Shown piece by piece: positions 1-11,900 of a stretch of 43,377 nucleotides of DNA. Origin of the DNA: Rhizaria sp. SCN 62-66. Lineage: Eukaryota; Rhizaria, unplaced. Location: the NCBI GenBank assembly GCA_001724265.1, contig MEDY01000264.1:1-43377 (forward strand), given 5' to 3'. Position 1 is the stretch's first letter; every line of letters starts with the position of its first letter. Both the position numbers and the translations under genes were made by a program. The notes under the pieces were generated by a model, which saw only the letters and a program-made list of their open reading frames with translations, had not been told where the DNA came from and ran no database searches.

Positions 1-509
1 CGATGGTCTGGTCGGAGGGCATCTGGCCGTCGGGCTGGATGCCGTGCTCCAGGCAGTAGAGCTCCCAGCAGGCGTTACCGACCTGGATACCGGCCTGTGA
101 TTGTGAAAAAGACAAGCGAGTGGTTCAAAAGCAAATAAAAAGCCGAGGGTCAGGGGAAGTTCGAAGAGGAAATTTGAATTGGCAGGCAGACATGGAGAGA
201 AACGGTCGAGGCAACGGTCGTTGGAAAAGTGCATGTTCCTTTATGACGTTCATAAAGATTACAGTTTAAAACAAAACTATCATATTCGTATAGGCGGCTC
301 CCTTGCGCATCCCATGAATGCTTTGCGTTGTGACTTTGACGGAAACTAAAGGTGGTAAAGTCCTTCAAAGTAACGGCAGAGCAAAAACGGTAGCGGTTGG
401 AGGAAGGGTGATTCTTACGAGGCAGAAATGACAAGCAAAAAGCGCGCAATAGCGCGTAAGAAAAATAAAAACGTACCTGGCCGATGTGGATAGAGATAAC
501 CTCGCGCAT
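1..509 (-). CDS. TUBA: alpha-tubulin, N-terminal part (two exons, cut by window edge)
   Basis: Structural subunit of microtubules. Exon 1 is 509-477 and encodes [11 protein letters not shown], the invariant alpha-tubulin start. A phase-0 intron (476-95, 382 bp, donor GTACGT, acceptor CAG) follows. Exon 2 (94-1) continues with [18 protein letters not shown] and runs off the window at PSDQTI, just before the residue-40 loop. The join restores the family sequence without gap, so the splice sites are firm. Only 42 residues of about 450 are present. The gene diverges from the thiouridylase fusion across 1 kb of AT-rich DNA. A very short first exon ending in GTACGT is also proposed for that neighbour. 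Confidence 0.96.
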
Positions 510-1551
510 GTTGTTTGATTTAGATCCTGTTATGGAACCTAGGCAGAAATCTTGTGATTCGCCAGGTCTCCTCATCTCGCTCCCCCAGCCCCCCTAGCCA
601 CCTCTACCCTTAGCCGCAGTTTAAGGGTCCACAGTCAGTGACCGGAAGGAAATTTGCATTTGTTGCGTGTACTCTTTTTATAATTATTTTTTTCTTTGCT
701 TTCAGTCTAACAATTGGTGTGTCTTATTCGGTGCCACAACGGTTTTGTCTTTGGGGCGTATGATGTGTGTCAAAAGTTGTGAAATGTGGTCAGCCTTTTA
801 TAACCTTTCAATTTTATACATCAATATTTTTGTATTAAGAAACAAAAATTCTTAAACCATGTACAAATCTAATTTTACAAACATAATCTGCCATTTTATT
901 TCGGATATCCAGAGAAGTACGACTTTGGCCCCACCTGAAACAGTTTCTGGCGATCGAAAAAAAGATCGCCCATAATTGATATGCAACAAAAACAATGATC
1001 AACACAAACTGCCGCGGCGATGACTCCAAACACAGAATGAAAGAGAAAACTTTTCGTTGAAAATTGGAATGAAGCTTTAGTTGTGGCGTGCAGACATGGT
1101 TTACATGCATATGATATTAGTATCAGGTATAACAGCGTCACAGCGCATACTGCACACTTGACGTAGTCACAGACAGTCATGATGAGGGAGTTACCAGCTG
1201 GGATTTACTTATATACTGCCTTGGTGACTTGTGTTGCGTACTTTGATGTAGATTTCAGCTTTGATTGCTTTGTCAAGTCGTTGCAGGACTCGAAGATACA
1301 ACTTTCGACAGCGACGCAAGTCGCCGCAACGAGGATCCAACAAGGATAACAAACACTCACGAAAAAAATATACCCAGGAAAGATTCAAGCAACTCAAGGA
1401 AAGACATTTTAAGTTGTCTCACTACCATAGTCGATATTTTTCATGAGATAGCCCTTCTTTAGTGCACATTTGGAGTCCACGACCACACTGTCTTTCGGTC
1501 GGTCCTTCGGGCCGCTGTGTTGACCAACAAGAGTGCTCTGAGGCTCTTTTG
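510..1551. other. AT-rich divergent intergenic region
   Basis: Spacer between alpha-tubulin (leftward) and the ThiI-desulfurase fusion (rightward). It should hold both promoters and 5' UTRs. Short open frames here lack any recognisable protein and have non-coding composition. One 7-bp perfect inverted repeat with an A-rich 8-nt loop lies at 949-970. The frame leading into the proposed first exon is open from 1447, after a TGA at 1444-1446, but its first ATG is at 1552. Confidence 0.6.
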
Positions 1552-4500
1552 ATGTATGCCTTATTGAAGAGGTCCAAAGCTGTATTTAACAGCGGAAGCC
1601 CAGTTTCTCCACAGTTACCAGGTACGTCTTTCTAACCGTTTATTTTTGTATTGTTTCCTCGATAAGATTGTCTTAGCCGACCTGTTTTGCGCGCCCCCCC
1701 AACACCCTGCTTTTGCGCATAACTTTACGCTAACCTCACCCTTCCCCACCGCTCTGTTTCGCTTCTGCTTCACGCTACCCCACCCCTGACCCCGTCCGAT
1801 CACGCGAGACAGGAATGTACAGTCACGTTTTTGTGCGACTCAAGTCGCGTTTCGGGCAGAAGCCCTCCGAGGGTCTGGCTAACCGCAAGAGCGTGGACGC
1901 CGACGCCAGCGCCAAGCTCCAGGGTTACATCTCCGAAGTCATGAACTTCTCCCACTGCCCCAACAGCTTCGCGTGGAAGCTTGCGCACCCGGTCAACAGC
2001 CCCGCCGAGATGCCCGCGGCTGTGCGCGACGTGCTCGTCACCTCTGCCAAGGTCGAGTCCTTCTCCCCGGCCATCGTCACAGTGCCTGCGGGCGTCGCTC
2101 CGCCCGTCGCGGCTCCAGGCGCCGCCGCGCCCGTGTTTCCCGACCCCGCGGTGCCGCTGCCCGCGTTCACCGCGGCGCCCACGGACGAGACGCTGCCCGT
2201 CCCGACCTTCGACGAGATCATGGCGGGCTTCGAGCGCCTCGTCCAGTCTCTGCCGGCCGACTCGTTTACGTCGTTCTCACTCAAGCTCAACCCTTTCCGC
2301 ACAGGCTGCATGCCCGCGCGCGAGCTTGCCGTGGCGCTGCGCGACGCGATCATCGCGCGCATGGAGAAGGACGACAAGTGGTATGACCGCTCCTTCACCG
2401 CCAAACGTCTCACGGAAGAGCTGCAGCAACGTCTCACCGCAGAAGCTGAGGCGCGCGGCGCGTCGGCCGCCGAGATCGCCGCCGCCAAGGCCGCGAAGCT
2501 GCCCTCGACGCCGTTCTACCTCGATATGACGCGCGCGATCGGTTTCTGGTCTCCCGTCTCCGAATCGGGCGGTTCCGTCGCCGCCGCGATCGCCAACGAG
2601 CCCTTCTCGGCCAAGGGCCGCGCGCGGTCAGACGCTGAGAAGCGCGTCGCTGCGGGCAAGTCGGACCCGCGCACACGCGTCGCGGACCGCGTGGTTGCGG
2701 TCAAGATTGGCGAAGTGTTCCTCAAGAAGGGCAATCGCTCCAAGTTCGTGATGCAGCTGCAGAACAACATCCAGCACAAGCTCGGCGGCCGCGGCCAGGT
2801 GAAGCGCGAAAACCACAACTTCCTCGTCGTGCCGCCCGCCGCCGCTCCGGAGGGGTACGTGTTCACTGACGACGACTTGGAGTTCATCATCGAAGCCGTC
2901 AAGTGCGTCGCCGGCGTCGATACCGTGTCCCCTGTGATCCGCACCGGCACGGACATGGCTTCGCTGGTGACGGCGTACCAGTATCTCTGCGCCGTCGCGG
3001 GCGCCAACAACGAGCACCCCGTCACCGCCGCGGCGCCCGTCGCCTCGCCGTCGATCCTGTACACGCCGGCCGACGCGCGCGCCGCGGCCGCGATGCTTTT
3101 CGCGCCCGCCTCCGCACGCTACGCCGCCGGTGTGACACCCCACGAGCTCGAGCTCCGCGCCGCCGCCGCGGACTCGCTGCTCAGCGTCACACGGCTCGGC
3201 GCGCGGCTCGACGTGCACCTGCACTCGTCGCCGCTCTACACGTCCAAGACCACGCTTGCGCGCGAGCTGGCGGTGGCGGCGCGCAAGGAGACCTCAGTGC
3301 TCGTTGGCGGCTCTGTCTTCATCCCGCACCCCGGTCGCGTGTACGCTGAGGAGCAGGAAACCGCGGCCGCCGAGCGCGCCGCACGCCGCGAGGCTTTGCT
3401 CGCGGACTACACTGCGCAGCGCGCGAAGCTGCTGGCGGCCGAGTCTGGTGTGTCTGCCGAGTCCGCGGCGGAGGAGGCCGCCAAGGACGCCGCCGCCGCG
3501 GTCGCCGCGCAGGCCGCCGCCGACGCCGCCGCGGCCGCTGCGGCCGAGAACGCGTCCACGTGGGTTGCCCCGCGCTCCGGCGCCCACCTGCGGCTCGATG
3601 TGACGGAGCACGTCGCGTACTTGGGCTTCAGCAGCGGCCCGGATTACATCGACGCGATCGGTGGCCAGCCCACGGCGACGGGCGGTGAGACGCAGACCGT
3701 TGTCGCGCTGCTCTCGGGCGGGATGGACTCCCCCGTTGCGGCGTTCTCCATGATGCGCCGCGGCATGCGCGTCATTCTGGTCCACTTCCAGAACGCGAAC
3801 CTCGCCGACGAGGACACGGTCAAGCACAAGATCGTGCAGCTTGCGGAGCGTCTGTCGCGGTACCAGATCTCCACAGTGCTCCACATCGTGCCTTTCAGCG
3901 CGATTCAAGACGCGATCATCATGGAGGTACCGTCGCCGGCGCGCATGCTCGTGTACCGGCGCTTCATGTTCCACGTCGCCGCGCTCGTCGCGAACAAATA
4001 CAACGCGCGTTTTCTTGTGCTGGGCGACGCGCTCGGTCAGGTCGCGTCACAGACTGCGTCGAACATGTTCGCGTCGTACATCAACACGCCGCTGCCTATT
4101 CTGTCCCCGCTCGTCGGCTCCAATAAGCGCGACATCATGGCGACGGCGGAGAAGATCGGCACGTACGCAATCTCCGCGCTGCCGTACGGCGACTGCTGCT
4201 CGTATTTCCTCGCCAAGCACCCGCTGACCAAGATCAAGCCTGAGGTGCTGTCCTCGTACGAGGCCGCGGTGGGCGCCAAGTCCCCCGGCGGCGCGCTCCA
4301 GCTGGTGCGCTCGGCCTTCATCGCGTCTGCGATCTTGCGTTGGGAGCGCGCCGACGGCTCGCAAGAGGTGTTGCGCGAGGTTCAGCCCGTGCAGTCGGTG
4401 TACCACGAGCAGGTTGCGAAGCTGCTTGAGTCGTGCCCGATGCGGCCCCGTGACGCTGATGACGACGATGAGGGCGGCGACGACGCCGCGGACGACGAAG

Positions 4501-6821
4501 ACGGCGCTGCTGAGGGCAAGGGCAAGGGTAAGGGCAACAACAAGAAGGACAAGAAGGGCGGCGACAGCGCTGCTGCTGCAGTAGTGGAGATGAGTGACGA
4601 CGCCGTCCTCGCCGGCGCCAGCGCGGCCGCCGACGACGCCGGCGCGGTCATCGACATCAACAGCGCGCGCGACGCCTGTAGTACCGAGGCGGGCGACGCC
4701 GCGGGCCCGCGTGTGAAGCGCGCGCGCGGACTGCACGGCGGTGAAGTTGAGGTTCCCGGTCAGCTGCGGCTCGGTTCTGCTCTGCGCCACACCGGCCTCT
4801 CTGTGTACAACCCCAACTTCCTTGCCTCGCTCAACAACGGCACCAACGCCTCTGCTGGCGGCCACAACAACAGCAGCGCTTCGTCTGCGTCTGCCCGTGC
4901 TGCCGGGATGACTGACGGCGAGGATACCACGACCCCGCTGACCGCGCTTGCCGACATGGCGTCTTCGACCGCAGTTTCAACCGGCGCCGCGCTGCCCGCC
5001 CCGCGCGCCGCGACGACGCGCGCGTACTTCGACAACGCGGCCACCACGCCGCTGCTGCCGCGCGCGCTGGCCGCGATGCTGCCGTTCCTCGGCGGCGCGG
5101 CGTTCGCGAACCCGTCCTCACAGCACTCTGCGGGCCAAGGCACCGCGGCTATAGTCGATGAGGCGCGCCGCGTGCTGCTGGGTCTGCTCAACGCCCCCGT
5201 GGCCGCCGCAAGCCAGGTCTCGCACGAGGCCGCCGCGGCGTCCGCTGCGGCCGAGACCGGCAAAGTCGGGCTCGCGGGCAAGAAGGGCAAGGACCAGCTG
5301 CTCGCCTTCACCTCCGGCGGCACCGAGGCCAACAACATGGCCATCATCGGCGCCGCACGCGCTGCCGTCGAGCGCGCGGTCAGCGACGTGCGCGACGCCG
5401 GTATCGCCGTCGCCGGCGCCCGCGCCAGTGCAGCGGGGACGGCGACCGCGCTCGCGGCCACCGCGTACACGCACCTGCGCGTGCACCTGGTGACGTCGGG
5501 GCTGGAGCACAACGCCGTGCTCGAGGTCGTGCGCGCGCTGCAGACGTCGCCACAGCTCCTTGCGGGGGGCACGAACCGGCCTGCGAGCAACGTGACACTG
5601 GACCTCAACGTCAAGGTCTCGGTCGACGTGACGTACGTGCGCAACAACACCGCTGGCGTGGTCGATGTCTCGCACGTCGAGTATATCCTCGCGCAAGACA
5701 ACCAGCGGCTCGCCAGCGCGCGCGCCGTGTCGGCCGCCGCGGGGTATCTTAACAGCGCGCCTATGTCCGAGACCGGGTACCCGTCGGTCGCCACGCCTGT
5801 CCTCACACTCGTGACGCTGATGCACGGCAACAACGAGGTCGGCACGCTCCAGCCGCTGGCGCGCATCGGCGCAGCGCTGGCGAAGCACCGCGCCGCCGGG
5901 GCCGCGGCCGTGCCCACGGTCTTCCACACCGACGCGTGCCAGTCGTTCGGCAAGGTCCACCTCGACGTGCGTGAGTGCGCGCTGGACCTGGTCTCGATCA
6001 ACGGACACAAGCTCCACGGCCCCAAGGGCGTCGGCGCGCTCTACGTTCGCCCCGGCGTCGCGCTTAGTCCGCTCGCGGTTGGCGGCGGCCACGAGGGCGG
6101 GGTGCGGCCCGGCACGCTCAACGTGCCTGCAATCGTCGGGTTCGCCGCCGCCGCCGCGGACACCTTCGGCGTTACGACGTCGCTGCTGGATCCAGCACTG
6201 GCGCCGCTGCCGGTCACCGCGCCGCTCGTCCGCGCCGTCGCGCCCCTGCCGACGTCGCACTTGGTGGCGTCGCGCCCCGGGATGCCGCTGCCGAGTCTCC
6301 GCGGCGCGCTGGTCGATATCGCGCGCTTCGTCAAGACGGTGTTCCCCCGCGCGCATATCAACGGGCCCTTCGCCACCGCCGTGCCATTCGCTGCCTCGTC
6401 CCCTGCCTCAGCGGCAACGGCTGCGACGGACAGTGACGAGGCCGAGGCCAAGACTGCTGCGAGCGCTGCTGAGGCCGCGACGGCGCAGGAGCAGGAGCAG
6501 GAGCAGGGCGTCCAAAGCGCTCTGCCCAACATTCTCTCCGTCACTCTCGACCGCTCCGGCTGGCTCGACGCGTCGACTCTGATCAAGTTCATGTCTTCCC
6601 GCGGTGTCGCTGTGTCATCGGGCTCGGCCTGCGCGTCCAACGCGGAGCCCGCGCCGTCGCACGTGCTGCTGGGTATGGACGTGCGTGCCGAACAGGCCAA
6701 CGCCACGGTCCGTCTTTCGCTGGGGCGCATGACTACGCCCGAGGAGGTGGAGCACCTTAAGAAGGTGCTGGGCGAGGTTAGCGCGCTCAAGGAGAGCCGC
6801 TTCAAGCCCCTTAGCCGGTAA
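1552..6821 (+). CDS. ThiI-type tRNA 4-thiouridine synthase fused to cysteine desulfurase
   Basis: Residues are numbered from the ATG at 1815 (1668 aa). About 1-290 is unassigned. At 292-310 begins the ThiI N-terminal ferredoxin-like region (VKIGEVFLKKGNRSKF), followed by a THUMP-like region interrupted by an Ala-rich insert. The PP-loop ATPase motif SGGMDSP is 634-640, with LGQVASQT downstream and PYGDCC at 791-795, the loop that carries the catalytic Cys of ThiI. There is no rhodanese domain. An acidic then Lys-rich linker (about 880-1065) leads to a full class V aminotransferase fold: YFDNAATTP (~1071), SGGTEANN (~1167), HTDACQ (1371-1376), PLP lysine in NGHK (Lys1399), GGGHEGGVRPGT, and SSGSAC with catalytic Cys1606. 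Family knowledge: the desulfurase makes a cysteine persulfide that ThiI uses to thiolate U8 of tRNA. Exon 1 (1552-1621) joined to 1813 is in frame and adds 24 residues; 1815 is the fallback start. Ends TAA. Confidence 0.93.
1622..1812 (+). other. intron near the 5' end of the ThiI-desulfurase gene
   Basis: Donor CAG|GTACGT at 1621/1622 and acceptor GACAG at 1808-1812, pyrimidine-rich and low in purines. Splicing places the ATG at 1552 in frame with the long exon, giving the extension MYALLKRSKAVFNSGSPVSP plus four residues. This extension has Lys and Arg and no acidic residue, as expected of a mitochondrial presequence. If translation starts at 1815 instead, this is a 5' UTR intron. The splice itself is better supported than the choice of start. 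Confidence 0.7.
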
Positions 6822-6867
6822 GCACTTAGATGTGCTGCGCTGTGCTGTGCTGGGCGAGGTCAGCGCG
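6765..6867 (+). repeat. 21-bp direct repeat spanning stop codon of the fusion gene
   Basis: GTGCTGGGCGAGGTTAGCGC(G) at 6765-6785, coding for part of VLGEVSA near the C-terminus, recurs at 6847-6867 in the 3' UTR with one T-to-C change. The copies are 82 bp apart. It looks like a small local duplication that left a coding echo beyond the stop. Confidence 0.7.
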
Positions 6868-7381
6868 ATATATATTGTCTGATGGGGGGTGAGGTTGAGA
6901 GCCACCTGTCGTAATTATTGTATGTTTGAGAGATTTTGTTGTTTCTGTATGATGTTGTGTGTTGGTTGATCGTTAAGCTCGCACACACACGCACAGATTA
7001 CGTATGGCGATGAATTTGCTGTAGTCCTAGTTGTTGTTCTAAAACAATTTTCAAGACCTTTTATTTTAAAAAAAAGGTTGTTCGTTATTTGGTTTTCATA
7101 TTTTATTTGTTGCAATCGCACGTATACTCAGTAAACTTAACATAATACAAGTTGTCTTCAAGCAAAACACGTATTATTACTTTGCTTTGTACATGTATTG
7201 CTTTGTATTGCTATTGTTTTGCCATTGGCCTGCTGCATAACCCAGTCCAACACTGCACTGATTAGAATAATATTAATAAGAGCAACGTGAGAGCATTTAC
7301 TTGCTTCCACACAGATTCACATTGCACTTTCCGGACAAGAGCACTAAACTAGCGGCGTAACGAGAACACCTATCGCACAAC
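6822..7381. other. AT-rich convergent intergenic region
   Basis: 3' flanks of the rightward ThiI-desulfurase gene and the leftward peptidase gene. GC content drops sharply after about 6870. A minus-strand AATAAA lies at 7102-7107, 275 bp past the peptidase stop, and could serve its 3' end. No plus-strand AATAAA was seen for the fusion gene. No other gene recognised. Confidence 0.6.
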
Positions 7382-8306
7382 TCATTTGTTCTTACCTGCC
7401 GCCTCATATGTAGCCCAGTCAAACGCGGCCAGCCTCTCCTCCTCCGACATCTGTCCCGCGCGCGCGGCCTCAATGGCGTCAGCCTCGGCGCGCTCCCGAA
7501 GCGACGGCCCCGTCCCGCGCGGCAGCAGCTTCATGTGCGTCGGGGGGAAGATGACTGCGCGCGCTGCGCCGAGGACGAGGTGTGCGTAGGTGGAGCCGAA
7601 GTCGCGCGAGTCTTGCGATGCGGGGCCGTTGTCGCCCTCCAGCCACACGCGATTCGCCGGGACCGTGCCCTATGATAATCCGCGAACAAAGCAAGAATGA
7701 AGCAAAGAGCAAGTGAGTTTGAAGGAGGTGGCATTGATTTGACGACAGTGAGGCGAGGTAGACACGAGATAAAACAGGAAATGAGCAATACACGGATGAT
7801 GATAACGTACGGAGATAGCAGTGCCGGAACGAAGACGCGAGTGAACAACGTCACCAGCGATGCCGAGAACGCGCTTCACAAGCGTAACGTTGGGGTCATA
7901 CGGCGCTGAAATGCATACGATGTCACCCACGCGCACGTCGGCCGGCGGTATGCGCTCCAGGAGGAGCAGATCGGGCAAGCGTGCGTCCGGGTCGGGATTC
8001 AGCGTCGGTGCCATTGACTGGCCAACGACTGGGGGCGCGTGACAGCGTGCAAAGGGTGCGCAGAGAGGGAACAGTGTTGAGTTTCGCACATGAGCCCAAG
8101 ATAAGAGAAGGGTTGAGTGAGCGAGATATCGAGCAAGCAGAAAGCAATGCCACTAAAACACATTAGAAAATAACCAGATTCAAACATAACATGCATGAGA
8201 ACGTACCAACGGTAGGAACAACGAAGTGTGTGGAGAAAACAGTGGCTGCCATGAACGGGACAGCGACACTGCCAACCACCTTTAGGAGCGAGCTGAATTG
8301 AGACAT
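7382..8306 (-). CDS. IMP2: mitochondrial inner membrane peptidase subunit 2-like (S26 signal peptidase)
   Basis: Serine-lysine protease that would remove sorting peptides from proteins reaching the intermembrane space. Three exons give 201 aa: 8306-8207, 8028-7811, 7669-7382. The introns have GTACGT donors and AG acceptors, and both joins keep frame. A hydrophobic N-terminal segment (about residues 7-31) is the membrane anchor. Box B is GQSMAPTLNP with nucleophile Ser38; the general base is Lys85 in VKRVLGIAGD; box E is WLEGDNGPASQDSRDFG from Trp115. The sequence between boxes (DLLLLE, VRVGDIV, SAPYDPN) and the IFPPTHMKLLP tail fit IMP2/IMMP2L better than IMP1. A short basic C-terminal tail follows. 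Stop is TGA. It lies head to tail with the myosin upstream, which has no evident functional link. Confidence 0.9.
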
Positions 8307-8905
8307 GGTATGTCACTTATACGCTTTATAATAACAACAACTAGCTCTCGAGTCAAGATGATATCACTTCAAGCTAGTGTTGTATCTATTGACGGACGAT
8401 GTGCGACTCTATGGTCTTACAAAGTTGGACTTCCCAAAGTCCTGTTCACATCAAGGAGTGCTAGCCGCAGCAACAGTCACGCTGACTGGTGACAACTTCA
8501 ATCAGTTTCAACATTAGGGACGAATCAGCACTTACTTAAAGTAAAGAGAAGTATAAAAGAAATGGGTTTGTATTTAAAACATGTGTCTACAAAGGCGAAT
8601 ATAATCTGTACAACCACGAAAGCACGCGCATTTTGCGAAGGCGTACTCACACTTGTTTAAAAGTAAACTAAACGGTTATTTTCTGTTTTTGCATTTTTGT
8701 TTTGTCTCCTGGTTATTCGTGTTCTTGACGTTGATGTGTTATCTTTTTCTTTGTTTTTGTCTTGCTTTTTTTCCCGTTATCTTCACGTCGCTGATTGATA
8801 TCTCTCCGATGCGATCCTATCTCTCTGGCACACCAACAGCTCCAAGAACATAACAAACCAGCAGCTCACACACACAATTCCTCCTCACAGCACCGAGTTC
8901 TGCGT
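8307..8905. other. AT-rich intergenic region
   Basis: Between the myosin stop and the peptidase start, both leftward. It should hold the myosin 3' UTR and the peptidase promoter. A T-rich run at 8680-8775 is conspicuous. No canonical minus-strand AATAAA and no further gene were seen. Confidence 0.55.
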
Positions 8906-11900
8906 TTAGAACTTGACGTACGCGTAGAGGTCGGCCACGGTCTCAATCTTGTCCCAGCCGGCCATGGAATCGTTCCAGCAATACGTCTCGCCAGTCAATC
9001 CCTGCGCCTTGTACGCGGCGCGGAACTGCGCCTTATCAAGCGGACCCTGCTGCGCGCTGGCGCCGTCGATGTAGTACCACTGCAGGTGGTCGGGCGGGCC
9101 CGCGGGCATGACGGGCACCGGCGCGGGGGCCGGCATCGCGGGCGCCGGGATCGGCGGCGGCGGCGCGGCGATGACGTGCGAGCTCGGCCGGCGCGGCACT
9201 GCGGGGCCCGGGCCAGCAGTGAGGTACGACCCAGCCGGAGCAGGCGCGGGGGCGGGGGCGGGGGCAGCGGCGGGCTGGAAGGAGCCGAAGCCGGGCTGCG
9301 CCGGCTGAGGGCGCGCGCCGGTGGGAGGACCGGGGTACGCAGTGGCGCCGGCGCCGGCACCGTAGCCGGCACCGTAGCCAGGCTGCTGCTGCTGGAAGCT
9401 GTTGGAGCCGAAAGGCGCGGCGAGCGCGGCGCGCGGGTTGGCCTGCATCTGATTGGCGTGCTCCTTCATCCGCACCTCGGCCTTGGCGAGCTTGGTCTTG
9501 TAGTCATCGCAGTCGAGCGAGTCCTGCTGCGCAATCCACATGTTGATGTCCGACTCGGTGGGGAACGAGTTGCGCATGCCGAGGTACATCGTCTTGTGCA
9601 TGAGGTTGATGAACTTGCGCGGCACGCGCGCGCACTGACGGAAGAACATCTGGAGGTAGTTCTCAAGCATCTGCGACGGCGGGAAGCAATGCAGACAGCA
9701 CAGCATGAGGTTCCAGCCGCGGGCCACGGAGTCGGGGTTCTGACTCTTGTTCTCGCGCAGCTGCTTGATGATCTGGCAGTAGGCTTCGTCGCGGAGCTTC
9801 TCAGAGCGGAGGCAGTCGGTAAGCATCTCAACCGCGAGCATGACGGGCGCCTGCTGCTTCTTGTCGCCCATGAAACCGAGAACGTTCTTGAACATGCGCT
9901 TGGCGTGCGAGTACGTCTCCTTGTCCATCTTCTCGTCGATCTGCGTCAACGGGGCGTGGATCGTGGAATCGGTCCAACGCAGCATGCCAGCCGCCAGCTC
10001 GTCACGGTCCCACGCCAGCAGCTTGATATCGGCCCACACGGCGGGCGGGAAAAGCTGGGGGAAGTTGACAAACTCGAACATGTTGCCCGACTTGTCGAGG
10101 AACAGGTCCTTGATGCGCACGGTGCGAGCCTGGATGAGCTCGGGGTCCTTGAGCAACACGGCCTTCTTGAGCTGCAGCTTGACGAAATCGTCCTCGGAGG
10201 TGTTGTAGAGCAAACGACGCAGGTTCTCGACGCGCTCGCAGGTGAAGTTAGGCAGCGCATCGGCGCGCTCGATGATGGCCTTCATGTGGACTTCGTCGAG
10301 GACCTTCTCCTGCTTCTCCGCGTCGGCCGTCACGGCGTCGCGCACAGCCTTGGCCTGGTAGTAGAGCTGGCGCACCTGGTTCGCGGCCGCCGACTTGAGC
10401 TCGATGTCATCGGCCGAGGCCACGGCAGCCTGGAACTCAGAGTACGACTCCTGCACGTCGTAGGTGACGAGCACAAGGAACAGCGCCTCGAGACGCTTCT
10501 CTTCGCGGAACACGAACTTCATGCGCTGCGCCTGCTTGAGCTCGTAGATGGGGAAACCAATGGCGCCGGCCTGCGCGATCGCGGCGTCGATCTGCTCGAT
10601 CGAGCGCGAGTCCACCGCGGCCTTGAGCAGAGGACGGAACTTGAGGCAGCGCTCGCGCAGGTAACGCGTCAGCACGCGGCGGCAGTACTTCTGCGCAAAA
10701 GTCGTGACTTCATCGACGGCGAGGTTACGCTTGAGCTCCATCTCGCGGTGCTGCTCGGCGCGGTACAGCACGCGCGTGGCGCCGATCTGCACGTCGGTGA
10801 GGTTAAGCCCCATGAGCTGGATCAAGTACTTGCAGTTCTCGATCACGCGACCGTCCCACTGGCGGTCCTTCTGCAGGCACTTGTAGCGCTTGAAGAACTC
10901 GGTGTGCGTGTACCGGAACGGGAAACCCTGCTTGCGGATCGTCACAGCCTCGAACACACCGGCGTACTGGAGCTGCTCGAGCGTCATCTGACCGTAGAGC
11001 TGCATCGGCGCCTTGTTCGGGTTCGGCTTGACGCAGCGGATGTAGTGCGGCTCGGTGGCGTTGAGCGCAGTCATGAGCTCGTTGAGCTGGCGGGCGAACT
11101 TGGTGCCTAGCGTCGCGCGCGTCGCCTGCGTGCCGTCGTTGAACAGCGTGTTAAGGAAGCTAAACTGCGAGCGCTGGAGGATGGCGTGTGCGTCGTCGTT
11201 AAGCTTGTCACGGTTCTTCTCCAGGAAGCCCGTCGAGTCGTAGCGGACCGTGCCGGCGTAATGCTCAACGATGAACATCTTGGGGTCCTTCATGAAGGGC
11301 TTGAAGTAGTCCTTGTTCTTGCTCTGCGCAGAGACGAGCTTGTCCACGAACGTCTTGTCGGAGCCCTTGGGCATGCGGATCTCTTCGTCGACCATGGGCA
11401 GGATACCGTAGGGGCGCATCTCGATGAGGTCAAGCACGGGCTGGTTATCGATGTAGTTGACGTGGGTGAAGTTGATGCCTTCGAAGCGGTACAGCTCCTC
11501 TTCCTTCTTGAACGTGTGCTGGTTGAAGAACTGCTGTAGCTTCTCGTTGGTGAAGTTGATGCAGAGCTGCTCGAACTGGTTGTGCTCGAAAATCTCAAAG
11601 CCGAAGATATCAAGAATGGAGATGGTCTGCGGGCGCGCGTCGTTGCCCTTGCCGATAGACTGGTTAATACGCTGCACAATCCAGTCAAACATCTTCTCGT
11701 AGATGAACTTAGCAAGCGCATCACGCGCGGCATCGGCCTCCTCCTTGGAGAGGAACACGTCGATGTCCTGCTGGCCCGTCACGCGCATGACACGCGTGGT
11801 GACAGCTTTGGCGAAGCCAACGGGGTCGAGCTGAAGCAGCGCGCAGGCAGTCTGCAGCGGAGCCTGGGACACGACCTCGCACTGGCGGTCGCCAGTGGCG

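Noticed and set aside
949-970. 7-bp hairpin with A-rich loop in the tubulin/ThiI spacer
   Set aside because: Short and in AT-rich DNA; could be chance, and a bacterial-type terminator has no meaning here.
4760-6356. Long minus-strand open frames opposite the desulfurase half
   Set aside because: Antisense of a strongly conserved enzyme; stop codons are scarce because of high GC content.
8795-11110. 771-residue open frame on the plus strand opposite the myosin gene
   Set aside because: Mirror of the GC3-biased myosin codons; the protein is Arg/Leu/Glu/His-rich with no recognisable motif. The myosin frame is unambiguous.
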